From Bosea sp. (in: a-proteobacteria) (GTDB lineage: Bacteria; Pseudomonadota; Alphaproteobacteria; Rhizobiales; Beijerinckiaceae): a stretch of 64,000 bases of DNA. Both the position numbers and the translations under genes were made by a program. The notes below the pieces were generated by a model, which was not told the origin of the DNA, did no database searches, and saw nothing but the letters and a program-made list of their open reading frames with translations. Location of the stretch: assembly GCA_023910605.1 (NCBI GenBank), contig JAAVVV010000001.1:548698-612697 (forward strand), given 5' to 3'. Positions 38,625 to 46,887 of the stretch are shown piece by piece; within the stretch, counting starts at the first letter, position 1; the number at the start of each line of letters is the position of its first letter.

Positions 38625-38909
38625 ATGATCAAGTCCGAATTGGTGCAGCGCATCGCTGACCGCAATCCGCATCTTTATCAGCGGGATGTGGAGAAAATCG
38701 TCAACGCCATCCTCGACGAGATCGTGCAGGCCCTGGCCAATGGAAACCGCGTCGAGCTGCGCGGCTTCGGGGCTTTCGCCACCAAGAAGCGCGATGGCCG
38801 CGTCGGCCGCAATCCGCGGACGGGCGAGGCGGTTACGGTCGAGGAGAAGTCCGTTCCTGCCTTCAAGACGGGCAAGGAGCTCCGGCTGAAGCTCAACGGC
38901 CGGGCCTGA
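38625..38909 (+). CDS. ihfB: Integration host factor subunit beta
   Basis: DNA-bending protein of 94 aa that works with IHF-alpha. The N-terminal [11 protein letters not shown], the helix region [13 protein letters not shown], and the arm [10 protein letters not shown] with the intercalating proline near residue 64 are all present. [12 protein letters not shown] is the standard C-terminus. The 27 bp before it is AT-richer than its surroundings. It follows sppA and precedes lapA, a standard order in Rhizobiales. Confidence 0.95.
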   Translation: MIKSELVQRIADRNPHLYQRDVEKIVNAILDEIVQALANGNRVELRGFGAFATKKRDGRVGRNPRTGEAVTVEEKSVPAFKTGKELRLKLNGRA

Positions 38910-38947
38910 GCCGGGCCTGCCTGCTGGCGCGCTGAGCGGAGGATGGC

Positions 38948-39283
38948 ATGCTGCGTTTCCTGAAATGGCTGGTCGCGATTCCGGCAGCCCTGGCGCTGGT
39001 GCTGTTCGCGGTGGCGAATCGCCAGACCGTGCGCATCTCCTTCGATCCGCTCTCGCGGGAAGCGCCGTCCGTTTTCATCGACACGCCGCTCTTCGCGGTC
39101 GCGCTGGCGGCGCTGGTGCTGGGCGTGCTGATCGGCGGGGTCGCGTCCTGGCTGAAGCAGGGGCGGCGCCGCAAGGCCGAGCGCCAGCTCAAGCGCGAGG
39201 TCTCGCGCCTGTCAGATGAAGCCGCTGCGCTGCGGGCCGTCGCGCCAGAGGCAAGCCTCGCCTCCCTGCCGACGATGCGTTGA
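38948..39283 (+). CDS. LapA-family (DUF1049) membrane protein
   Basis: A 111-aa inner-membrane protein with two transmembrane helices (about 7-24 and 48-68). The family motif VANRQTVRISFDPL lies between them, and a charged cytoplasmic helix rich in Lys/Arg/Glu follows. In E. coli the LapA-LapB pair regulates lipopolysaccharide synthesis; here no lapB is adjacent. It is next to ihfB as in related genomes. Its stop is 5 bp before the next ATG. Confidence 0.85.
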   Translation: MLRFLKWLVAIPAALALVLFAVANRQTVRISFDPLSREAPSVFIDTPLFAVALAALVLGVLIGGVASWLKQGRRRKAERQLKREVSRLSDEAAALRAVAPEASLASLPTMR

Positions 39284-39288
39284 CGGCG

Positions 39289-40242
39289 ATGCGCCTCATC
39301 GATGCCGCCGGGCTCGACCGGCTCCTGAGCTTCCCGCAGCTGATCCCCGCGCTGGCCGAGGCCTTCAAGGGCGGCGTCGTGGCCCCCGTTCGCCATCATC
39401 ACCATATCGAGCGGCCCGATGCCGATGCGACGCTGCTGCTGATGCCGGCCTGGTCCGAGCCGGCGCGGCTGCCTGCCTATGTCGGCACCAAGATCGTCAC
39501 CGTCTATCCTGGCAACGCCGCGCGATCGCTCCCCAGCATCGCCGGGCTTTATGTGCTGATGGACGGCGAGACAGGCGCTCCGCTCTGCGTCATGGACGGG
39601 GCCCGTCTCACGCTCTGGCGCACGGCGGCAGCGTCCGCTCTGGCGGCAGCGGCCATGGCGCGGGCCGATGCCCGCCACATGCTGATGGTGGGGGCCGGCG
39701 CGCTGGCGCCTTTCCTCGTCAAGGCCCATGCCAGCATCCGCCAGCTGTCGCGCGTGTCGATCTGGAACCGCAGCGCGGGCGCCGCCGAGCGCGTTGCGAG
39801 CGCGTTGCGGGCCGAGGGCTTCGCGGCCAGCGCCGTGACTGACCTTGAAGGTGCGGCCCGGCAGGCTGACCTCATCTCCTGCGCCACGCTTTCGACGGCG
39901 CCGCTGGTCAAGGGCGCCTGGCTCAAGCCGGGCGCGCATCTCGATCTGGTCGGAGCCTTCAACATGGCCATGCGCGAGGCCGATGACGAAGCGCTGCACC
40001 GGGCGCGCGTGCTGGTGGACACCGAAGCGGCGCTGATCGAGGGCGGCGACGTGGCGGTCGCCATCAGGTCCGGCGCCTATGATGCCGTGAGCCCGATCGG
40101 GACGCTCACCGATCTTGTCGCGGGCAGGGTCACGCCGCGACGCTCGGACGCCGACATCACGCTGTTCAAGTCGGTCGGCGCTTCGCTCGAGGATCTGGCG
40201 GCGGCCGTGCTCGTGCATCAAGGCCTTCCGCGCCCGGCGTGA
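39289..40242 (+). CDS. Ornithine cyclodeaminase / mu-crystallin family protein
   Basis: An NAD(P)-dependent enzyme of 317 aa. Family features are the N-terminal LIPALAEAFKGG, a KIVTVYPGNAARSLPSIAGLYVLMDGETGAPL region near 65-97, the Rossmann-type MVGAGALAPFLVKAH near 143, and the ending SDADITLFKSVG. Members convert ornithine to proline or act on imino acids such as alanine- or ketimine-type substrates, so specificity is open. A TTG at 39280 could be a start overlapping lapA; the ATG at 39289 is preferred. In related genomes trpF often follows lapA, not this gene. Confidence 0.82.
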   Translation: MRLIDAAGLDRLLSFPQLIPALAEAFKGGVVAPVRHHHHIERPDADATLLLMPAWSEPARLPAYVGTKIVTVYPGNAARSLPSIAGLYVLMDGETGAPLCVMDGARLTLWRTAAASALAAAAMARADARHMLMVGAGALAPFLVKAHASIRQLSRVSIWNRSAGAAERVASALRAEGFAASAVTDLEGAARQADLISCATLSTAPLVKGAWLKPGAHLDLVGAFNMAMREADDEALHRARVLVDTEAALIEGGDVAVAIRSGAYDAVSPIGTLTDLVAGRVTPRRSDADITLFKSVGASLEDLAAAVLVHQGLPRPA

Positions 40243-40426
40243 CCGCCTTTTCTTCGCCCGGAACATCACTGCCGAAGCAGAAATCGGCTGGGGTCATGTG
40301 ATCTTGGCGTGTGCAATCAACGTAAGCTCTGATATACAGAAAAATACGTAGAGACGGTTGGGTCATTCGGTCCAGCCTGATGTGGCCCGCGCCGCTCAAA
40401 CCTGGCCGGGCGTCCGGAGACTTGAC

Positions 40427-41011
40427 ATGCTGGCTGCGTCCCCCCACGCACCCGAACCCGACAGGCAGTCCCGTCTCGACCGCGTTCTCGGGCTGGTGCT
40501 CGGCGCGAAGACGCGGCCTCCCGCAAACCATCTGCCAAAACGGCTCAATGGCCTGTTCCGGGAACTGGGCAAGGCCGAACCGGCCAATGATCCCGACGAC
40601 ATCGAGGACCTGATCTGGGCGCTCTGGATCAGCCATCCCGAAGGCCGCGCCGCGACAGCCATGGCCAATGCCTGCGAGGCGATGGCCATGGGCGCCTTCG
40701 ATCTGGCGAAGCCGATTCTCGACGAACTCGTCGCGCGCTATCCTGATTGGCCGGAGGCCTGGAACAAGCGCGCCATCCTCGCCTTCATCGCCAGGCAGGA
40801 CGAGGCCTGCCTCGACGACATCGAGCGCACGTTGAGGCTCGAGCCCCGCCATTTTGGCGCCATCTCGGGCTTCGCGCAGGTCTGCGTGCGCCAGCGCCGT
40901 CCGGTCGAGGCCAAGGCGGCGCTCACCATCGCGCTCGAGATCGACCCGCATCTGCGCGGCCTGCGCGAGATCATCGACCGCCTCGATTCGCCGCGCGCCG
41001 CGATGCACTGA
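40427..41011 (+). CDS. TPR-repeat protein, function unknown
   Basis: A cytoplasmic protein of 194 aa with about three tetratricopeptide-like helical hairpins between residues 70 and 180 (AFDLAKPILDELVARYPDWPEAWNKRA, then CLDDIERTLRLEPRHFGA, then PVEAKAALTIALEIDPHL). The N-terminal part (LDRVLGLVLGAKTRPP) is not recognised. The start at 40427 has CGGAGA six bases upstream. No signal peptide is seen. TPRs mediate protein contacts, but the partner is unknown. The 184 bp before it is AT-richer and may hold its promoter. Confidence 0.75.
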   Translation: MLAASPHAPEPDRQSRLDRVLGLVLGAKTRPPANHLPKRLNGLFRELGKAEPANDPDDIEDLIWALWISHPEGRAATAMANACEAMAMGAFDLAKPILDELVARYPDWPEAWNKRAILAFIARQDEACLDDIERTLRLEPRHFGAISGFAQVCVRQRRPVEAKAALTIALEIDPHLRGLREIIDRLDSPRAAMH

Positions 41012-41116
41012 CGCTGGCGTCGCGGGCCTGCCCATTCCGCCTTGCATGGTTTGGGCTTGTCGGATGCGCCGGTTCGGCGGCACATGCCTGTGTCCTCAGT
41101 CGCCAGGCCTGCGCCC

Positions 41117-42736
41117 ATGCCCGATTCGATTGCCCGCTCCGCCGACTACATCATCATCGGCGCCGGCTCCGCCGGCTGCGTGCTCGCGAACCGGCTGTCG
41201 GCTGAGCCGGCGAACAACGTCCTCGTGCTTGAGGCTGGCGGCAAGGATGACTGGATCTGGTTCCATGTTCCAGTGGGCTATCTCTACGCCATCGGCAATC
41301 CGCGCGCCGACTGGCTCTTCCGCACCGAGGCTGAGGCCGGGCTGAACGGGCGCGTTCTCAACTATCCGCGCGGCAAGGTCATCGGCGGCTGCTCCGCCAT
41401 CAATGCCATGATCTACATGCGCGGCCAGGCCGCTGATTATGATGGCTGGCGCCAGCGCGGCCTCGCCGGCTGGGGCTGGGACGATGTGCTGCCCTATTTC
41501 CTCAGGCACGAGGACCATGCGCTGCTCGAGGGCCCGCTCCACGCGCGCGGCGGCGAGTGGCGCGTGGAGACGCCCCGCGTGCGCTGGGAGGTGCTCGATG
41601 CCTTCCTGGAGGCCGCAATCGCCGTCGGCAGTCCTCGCCTCGATGATTTCAACCGCGGCGACAATGAGGGCGCGGCCTATTTCCACGTCAACCAGCGCCG
41701 CGGCCGTCGCTGGAGCGCCGCCACGGCCTTCCTCAAGCCGATCCTTGGCCGGCCAAACCTCGCCCTGCGCACCGGCGCGCTCGTTCGCCGCATCCTGTTC
41801 TCCGAAGGCCGCGCCTGCGGCGTGGAGTACGAGATCGACGGCCGGGTCGAGACGGCGATGGCGCGGCGGGAGGTTGTGCTGAGCGCCGGCGCCGTGGCCA
41901 CGCCCGCTCTGCTGATGCGCTCTGGCATCGGGCCCGGCGAGGAGCTGGCGCGCCATGGCGTGCCCGTATTGCGCGATCTGCCCGGCGTCGGCGCCAACCT
42001 GCAGGACCATCTGCAACTGAGGCCGGTCTATCGTGTCAGCGGTGTCCGCACCCTCAACGGCGACAGCCGTTCTCTGCTGAGGAAGGCCGGCATGGCGCTC
42101 GAATATGCCCTGGCCCGCACCGGGCCGCTGACCATGGCGCCCTCGCAGCTCGGCATCTTTGCGCGGTCCTCGGCCAGCTACGCCACGGCCAACCTGCAAT
42201 GCCATGTGCAGCCGCTCTCGCTCGACCGCTTCGGCGAGGGTCTGCATGATTTTCCGGCCATCACCGCCAGCGTCTGCAACCTGCGTCCCACCAGCCGCGG
42301 ACAGATCACCTTGCGCTCCGCCGATCCACGCGAAGCGCCGGCCATCCGGCCGAACTACCTCAGCACCGAGGACGATCTCGCGGTGGCAGCCGACGCCATC
42401 CGCTTCGTGCGGCGCGTGGTGAGCCAGCCGCCATTGCAGCGTTACCGCCCCGAGGAATATCGCCCCGGGCCGGACATCACCTCGGAAGCGGACCTGCGCA
42501 AGGCGGCGGGGGATCTGGGCACGACCATCTTCCATCCTGTGGGGACGGCGCGCATGGGGATGGCCGGCGATGCGCTGGCTGTGGTCGACGAGAGGCTGCG
42601 CCTGCACGGCGTCGGGGGCCTGCGCGTGGTCGACGCGTCGGTCATGCCGGCCATCACCTCGGGCAACACCGCCGCGCCCACCATGATGATCGCCGAGAAG
42701 GGCGCGGCGATGATCGCGGAGGATGCGCGCCGATGA
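41117..42736 (+). CDS. GMC-family FAD oxidoreductase (choline dehydrogenase-like)
   Basis: An FAD-dependent alcohol/polyol oxidoreductase of 539 aa. The Rossmann motif GAGSAG is at residues 15-20 and GMC signature 1 is at PRGKVIGGCSAINAMIYMRG near 80. Signature 2, GAVATPALLMRSGIGP, lies near 257, the catalytic His is in FHPVGTARMG near 474, and SGNTAAPTMMIAEKGA lies near the end. The substrate cannot be inferred. The start at 41117 puts the FAD motif at the usual distance; 41084 is possible. It overlaps mmcB by four bases. Confidence 0.87.
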   Translation: MPDSIARSADYIIIGAGSAGCVLANRLSAEPANNVLVLEAGGKDDWIWFHVPVGYLYAIGNPRADWLFRTEAEAGLNGRVLNYPRGKVIGGCSAINAMIYMRGQAADYDGWRQRGLAGWGWDDVLPYFLRHEDHALLEGPLHARGGEWRVETPRVRWEVLDAFLEAAIAVGSPRLDDFNRGDNEGAAYFHVNQRRGRRWSAATAFLKPILGRPNLALRTGALVRRILFSEGRACGVEYEIDGRVETAMARREVVLSAGAVATPALLMRSGIGPGEELARHGVPVLRDLPGVGANLQDHLQLRPVYRVSGVRTLNGDSRSLLRKAGMALEYALARTGPLTMAPSQLGIFARSSASYATANLQCHVQPLSLDRFGEGLHDFPAITASVCNLRPTSRGQITLRSADPREAPAIRPNYLSTEDDLAVAADAIRFVRRVVSQPPLQRYRPEEYRPGPDITSEADLRKAAGDLGTTIFHPVGTARMGMAGDALAVVDERLRLHGVGGLRVVDASVMPAITSGNTAAPTMMIAEKGAAMIAEDARR

Positions 42737-43200
42737 TGACGCCGGCCGCCGCCCTGTCGCGCCCTGAAACCACTCTGGCCGTCCGCCGGGGCGCGACGCG
42801 GCACCTTCGGCAGGCAGGCTTCGTCGTCGCCGCCGAGGTGACGTTTCCCGGCGGCCGGCGCGCCGATCTGGTCGCCTTGCGCCCCAATCATGAGATCTGG
42901 ATCGTCGAGGTCAAATCCTGCCTCGCCGACTTCCGGGCGGACGCGAAATGGACCGGCTATGCCGATTATTGCGATGCGCTGGCCTTCGCGGTGGCGGCGG
43001 ATTTCCCCCATGAGATGATCCCGGCCTCGATCGGCCTGATCGTGGCCGATGGCTTCGGCGGGGCCCTCATCCGCGCCCCGGAGCGCCAACCTCTGGCCCC
43101 GGCGCGGCGCAAAGCGGTGACGCTCGCCTTTGCGCAGCTCGTCGCCGGGCGGCTGATGACTCTGGACGATCCTGGCTTCGATCCCGGTCGCTGCTTCTAG
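42733..43200 (+). CDS. mmcB: MmcB-family DNA repair protein
   Basis: A putative PD-(D/E)XK nuclease of 155 aa (DUF1052). MmcB was linked to mitomycin C resistance and the SOS/ImuABC response in Caulobacter. The nuclease core is RRADLVALRPNHEIWIVEVKSCLADF (Asp near 38, Glu-x-Lys near 53-55), followed by KWTGYADYCDALAFAVAADFP. Its ATG overlaps the stop of the GMC oxidoreductase gene, which suggests co-translation with a metabolic enzyme. No LexA site was looked for by computation. It ends 7 bp from the convergent regA stop. Confidence 0.82.
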   Translation: MMTPAAALSRPETTLAVRRGATRHLRQAGFVVAAEVTFPGGRRADLVALRPNHEIWIVEVKSCLADFRADAKWTGYADYCDALAFAVAADFPHEMIPASIGLIVADGFGGALIRAPERQPLAPARRKAVTLAFAQLVAGRLMTLDDPGFDPGRCF

Positions 43201-43207
43201 CGCGCGT

Positions 43208-43747
43208 TCAGCGCGGCGCGCGCTTGGCGAGGATGCGCTGCAGGGTGCGCCGGTGCATCTGCAGCCGCCGCGCGGTCTCGGAGACGTTGCGGTCGCACAG
43301 CTCGTAGACGCGCTGGATATGCTCCCAGCGCACGCGGTCGGCCGACATCGGGTTTTCCGGCAGGTCCGGCTTGGCGTCGGGCGCGGCGCCGAGTGCGGCA
43401 TGAATCTCGTCGGCGTCGGCGGGCTTGGCGAGATAGTCGACCGCGCCCATCTTCACCGCGCTCACCGCCGAGGCGATGTTGCCATACCCGGTCAGGATGA
43501 CGCCGCGCGCCTCGGGCCTGCGCTCCTTCAGCCGGGCTATGACGTCAAGGCCGTTGCCGTCGCGCAGGCGCATGTCGATCACGGCGAAGGCTGGCGGGCT
43601 CGCCTCGACCTGCGCCAGCCCGTCGGCCACGCTTTCCGCCGTGCGGACCGAGTAGCCGCGCGCTTCCATGGCGCGCGCCAGTCGCGTCACGAAGGGCCTG
43701 TCGTCATCGACGAGCAGCAGGCTCATTTCGGGTGTGGTCGTGGTCAT
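43208..43747 (-). CDS. regA: ActR/RegA-type response regulator
   Basis: The response regulator of the RegB/RegA (ActS/ActR, PrrB/PrrA) redox system; 179 aa. The receiver domain has acidic residues at VDDDRP, phospho-acceptor Asp58 in VIDMRLRDG, and GYGNIASAVSAVKMGAVDYLAKP near the end. A proline linker leads to a Fis-like HTH (VRWEHIQRVYELCDRNVSETARRLQMHRRTLQRIL). This system controls photosynthesis, respiration and nitrogen or carbon fixation genes by redox state. It lies 93 bp downstream of regB on the same strand. Confidence 0.92.
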   Translation of the reverse strand: MTTTTPEMSLLLVDDDRPFVTRLARAMEARGYSVRTAESVADGLAQVEASPPAFAVIDMRLRDGNGLDVIARLKERRPEARGVILTGYGNIASAVSAVKMGAVDYLAKPADADEIHAALGAAPDAKPDLPENPMSADRVRWEHIQRVYELCDRNVSETARRLQMHRRTLQRILAKRAPR

Positions 43748-43840
43748 GCTGATCTCGGCCGCTGCGCTGGTCACGACGTCAAATCCCTTCCGGATGATCC
43801 GCTGCCCCTGGAACAGCATACGCCCAGAGGGCGTGCTGGA

Positions 43841-45232
43841 TCAGATCGGCTCTCTTTTGAAGAGTTTGGGCATCGGGTTCCAATGTTCAAGGCCTGCGTC
43901 ACCGACTAGGCCGGTGCGGACCTCGAAAGCCTTGCGTGGCCACGTGACCGTGATGCGCGCACCCCCCCGCTCGCGCGGATGGTTGGCGAAGGCGACCTGC
44001 GCGCCTGCGCGCTCCAGCAGCGTCTTGGCGATGAACAGGCCAAGCCCGAGGCCCTGCCGCGCCGTGCGGTCGTCGCCCATGCTGGCGCCACGGCCGCGGC
44101 TGCGCCCGCGCGAGGTGATGTAGGGTTCGCCGGCCCGCAGCAGGATCTCGGGCGCAAAGCCTGGACCGTCATCGCTGACCTCGATCTCGACGCGGCTTGC
44201 GCTCCACCTGCCCGACAGGGTCACGCCGCTGGATGCGAAGTCGACAGCATTGTCCACGAGGTTGCCCACGCCGTAGAGCACCGAGGGGTTGCGCCGCATC
44301 ACCGGCTCCTCGCCCTCTCCCTCGACCCTGACGATGATCGGCACGCCGAAGGGCCGCTGCGGCCCGGCGATCTCCTCGAGCAACTGGCTGAGCACGAAGG
44401 TCGAAAGCGGCCCGCTATCCTCGTCCAGCGAGGTCAGCGTCGACAGGATGGTGCGGCAGCGGTCCACCTCCTGGCGCAGCAGGGCGATGTCCTCGGCCAG
44501 CGCCGAGTCTGGCGGCGCGGCATTGGCTATCTCCTTGGCCACGAGCGTGATGGTGGCCAGCGGCGTCCCCAGCTCATGCGCGGCCGCGGCGGCCAGTCCG
44601 TCGAGCTGGGACAGGTGCTGCTCGCGCGCCATCACCATCTCGGCTGCCGCGAGAGCCTCGGCAAGATCATCTGCCTCCGCCGAGACGCGCCAGGCATAGA
44701 CCGCCGTGAAGCCGACGCCGAGCAGGATGGCCACCCAGATGCCGCCGATATAGAGCGAGGGCAGCGCCAGCGGCCGGTTCTTGTCCCAGGGCAGCGGCAG
44801 ATGCACGAAAGCCAGCACGCTGGCGCAAGCCACCACCAGCGCGCCCAGCGCCAGCGTGTGCCTGGGCGGCTGCGCGGTGGCCGAGATCAGCACCGGCGCC
44901 AGGAAGAGCAGGGAGAAGGGGTTCTCCAGCCCCCCGGTGAGGTAGAGCAGCGCGCCGAGCTGGAGCACGTCATAGGCGAGCAGAGCCAGCGCTGCCCCGT
45001 CGCCGAGCCGGTGGCTCATGGGATAGCGCAGCCTGAGCAGGATGTTGAGCCAGATCGAGACCGCGATGAGCGCCACGCAGGCCGCCACCGGCACGGGGAA
45101 GCCGAGGCCCAGATGCACGAAGGCGATGGCGAGGCCCTGCCCGGCCACCGCGAACCAGCGCAGCTTGACGAGCGTATCGAGCCTCAGGCGCCGCGAGGCG
45201 CGCGCCAGGGCGATCTGGATCTGGTCCGCCAT
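43841..45232 (-). CDS. regB: ActS/RegB-type redox sensor histidine kinase
   Basis: Membrane histidine kinase of 463 aa with about six transmembrane segments. The quinone-binding motif GGLENPF is at residues 100-106. The H-box AAAAHELGTPLATI has His219, and the redox-responsive cysteine is in EVDRCRTIL (Cys259). The ATPase boxes are VGNLVDNAVDF and DDGPGF with GLGLGLFIAKTLLERAGA. All key RegB elements are present, so it should sense quinone redox state and phosphorylate RegA. The start at 45232 has AGGGA upstream. It is divergent from phaZ. Confidence 0.93.
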   Translation of the reverse strand: MADQIQIALARASRRLRLDTLVKLRWFAVAGQGLAIAFVHLGLGFPVPVAACVALIAVSIWLNILLRLRYPMSHRLGDGAALALLAYDVLQLGALLYLTGGLENPFSLLFLAPVLISATAQPPRHTLALGALVVACASVLAFVHLPLPWDKNRPLALPSLYIGGIWVAILLGVGFTAVYAWRVSAEADDLAEALAAAEMVMAREQHLSQLDGLAAAAAHELGTPLATITLVAKEIANAAPPDSALAEDIALLRQEVDRCRTILSTLTSLDEDSGPLSTFVLSQLLEEIAGPQRPFGVPIIVRVEGEGEEPVMRRNPSVLYGVGNLVDNAVDFASSGVTLSGRWSASRVEIEVSDDGPGFAPEILLRAGEPYITSRGRSRGRGASMGDDRTARQGLGLGLFIAKTLLERAGAQVAFANHPRERGGARITVTWPRKAFEVRTGLVGDAGLEHWNPMPKLFKREPI

Positions 45233-45529
45233 TGATGTCCCTTGCCCGGCCGTGGCTGCGCCGCACCCCGCTTCAGGGCACGTCATGCGTACCTAGGGCA
45301 GAGCGGCTCGCCGCGACAGCGCGGGCGCAGCCCTGCGGCGATTGGCTCTGCGTCCTGCGCATGGCAGCCAAGAACCACACAGGCTCGGCGTTAAGTGTAA
45401 GAACACGTACAAACCGGACATTAGCCTAATGCGTGATTGAATCCCGAATGGGAACAGTTATTTTATGCGCTTGTGCGATGCACCATTTCCAGTGTCGGTG
45501 ACACCGGACGCGAGAGGAATGCAGCTTCG
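45233..45529. other. Divergent intergenic region between regB and phaZ
   Basis: 297 bp with no gene seen. It should hold the promoters of both divergent genes. It becomes AT-richer from 45385 to 45480 and contains the palindrome 45419-45431. GAGAGGA at 45511-45517 precedes the phaZ start. Confidence 0.5.
45419..45431. promoter_or_regulatory. Palindrome CATTAGCCTAATG, candidate operator
   Basis: CATTAG, one C, CTAATG: perfect 6-bp arms about 99 bp upstream of the phaZ start in the regB-phaZ divergent region. A repressor such as a PHB-responsive PhaR is conceivable but not supported by a known site. Confidence 0.3.
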
Positions 45530-46837
45530 ATGACAGCGTCCTATAACATGTATGAGGCGGCGCACATGATGATGGGCCCCGCCAGGGCCGTGTCGGATGC
45601 GACGCGGCTGCTGTTCAAGAATCCGGCTAATCCGCTGACCTATACGCCCTTCGGCCGCGCCATGGCGGCATCGGCCGAGCTGTTCGAGCGCACCACGCGC
45701 CGCTATGGCAAGCCGGCCTTCGACCTTCCGACCACGCTCGTCGGCGGCCAGCGCGTCGCGGTGATGGAGCGGGTGGTGTGGGAACGGCCCTTCTGCCGGC
45801 TGCTGCACTTCGAGCGCGCGCTCAGCCCAGGCCAGATCACGGGGCCCAAGGTGCTGATCGTGGCGCCGATGTCAGGCCACTACGCCACGCTGCTGCGCGG
45901 CACGGTCGAGGCCTTCCTGCCGGGCCACGAGGTCTACATCACCGACTGGATCGACGCGCGCATGGTGCCGCTGACGACGGCCGGCTTCGACCTCGACGAT
46001 TACATCGACTACCTGATCGCCATGTTCCAGATGCTGGGGCCGGACACACATGTGATGGCCGTGTGCCAGCCAGCCGTGCCGGTGATCGCCGCCGTGGCCC
46101 GCATGGAAGCCGAGAACGACCCTTCCGCGCCGCGTTCAATGACGTTGATGGGCGGGCCGATCGACACGCGCCGCGCGCCGACCGCGGTGAACAACGTCGC
46201 CCAGGAGCGCGGGATCGACTGGTTCCGCCGCAACTGCGTGGTGCGCGTGCCGCTAGTCTATCCCGGCGCGCTGCGCGAGGTCTATCCTGGCTTCATGCAG
46301 CTTTCGGGCTTCATGGCCATGAACCTCGACCGGCACATCTCCGCCCATCAGGAGATGTACCAGCATCTCGTCAAGGGCGATGGCGACAGCGCCGAGAAGC
46401 ATCGCGAGTTCTATGACGAGTACATGGCCGTCATGGACCTGACGGCTGAGTTCTATCTGCAGACAGTCGACAAGGTGTTCTGCAAGCATCAGCTGCCCAA
46501 GGGCGAGATGATGCACCGCGACAAGCCCGTCGACCTCAAGGCCATTCGCCGGGTGGCGCTGATGACTGTCGAAGGCGAGAATGACGACATCTCCGGCGTC
46601 GGCCAGACCGAGGCCGCTCAGGACCTGTGCGTGAACATCCCGCAGTCACGCCGCGCCCATCACCTTCAGCTCGGCGTCGGCCATTACGGCGTGTTCAACG
46701 GCTCGCGCTTCCGGTCGGAGATCGCCCCGCGCATCGCCGACTTCATGCTGTCGCTGGACATGGACGCCGCCAAGGCGCGCAGCGAGACCAACGCCCAGGC
46801 AGCCCGCATGGCGATCAAGGCCGTGCGCAGCTCCTGA
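45530..46837 (+). CDS. phaZ: Intracellular polyhydroxyalkanoate (PHB) depolymerase
   Basis: Mobilises stored polyhydroxybutyrate granules; 435 aa. The catalytic nucleophile is a cysteine in the lipase-like box AVCQPAVP (Cys179), as in Cupriavidus PhaZ1. Surrounding motifs are VLIVAPMSGHYATLLRGTV, VYITDWIDARMVPL and, for the His, HLQLGVGHYGVFNG near 388. The start at 45530 follows GAGAGGA by about 12 bases; MYEAAHMMM at 45548 is an alternative. The frame is open further upstream to 45437 without a ribosome site. PHA synthase genes are not in the window. Confidence 0.92.
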   Translation: MTASYNMYEAAHMMMGPARAVSDATRLLFKNPANPLTYTPFGRAMAASAELFERTTRRYGKPAFDLPTTLVGGQRVAVMERVVWERPFCRLLHFERALSPGQITGPKVLIVAPMSGHYATLLRGTVEAFLPGHEVYITDWIDARMVPLTTAGFDLDDYIDYLIAMFQMLGPDTHVMAVCQPAVPVIAAVARMEAENDPSAPRSMTLMGGPIDTRRAPTAVNNVAQERGIDWFRRNCVVRVPLVYPGALREVYPGFMQLSGFMAMNLDRHISAHQEMYQHLVKGDGDSAEKHREFYDEYMAVMDLTAEFYLQTVDKVFCKHQLPKGEMMHRDKPVDLKAIRRVALMTVEGENDDISGVGQTEAAQDLCVNIPQSRRAHHLQLGVGHYGVFNGSRFRSEIAPRIADFMLSLDMDAAKARSETNAQAARMAIKAVRSS

Positions 46838-46887
46838 AGGGTTGGAGTGGAGGCTTCGCGGCCCCGTTCCCGATCAATCGCCCCGGC

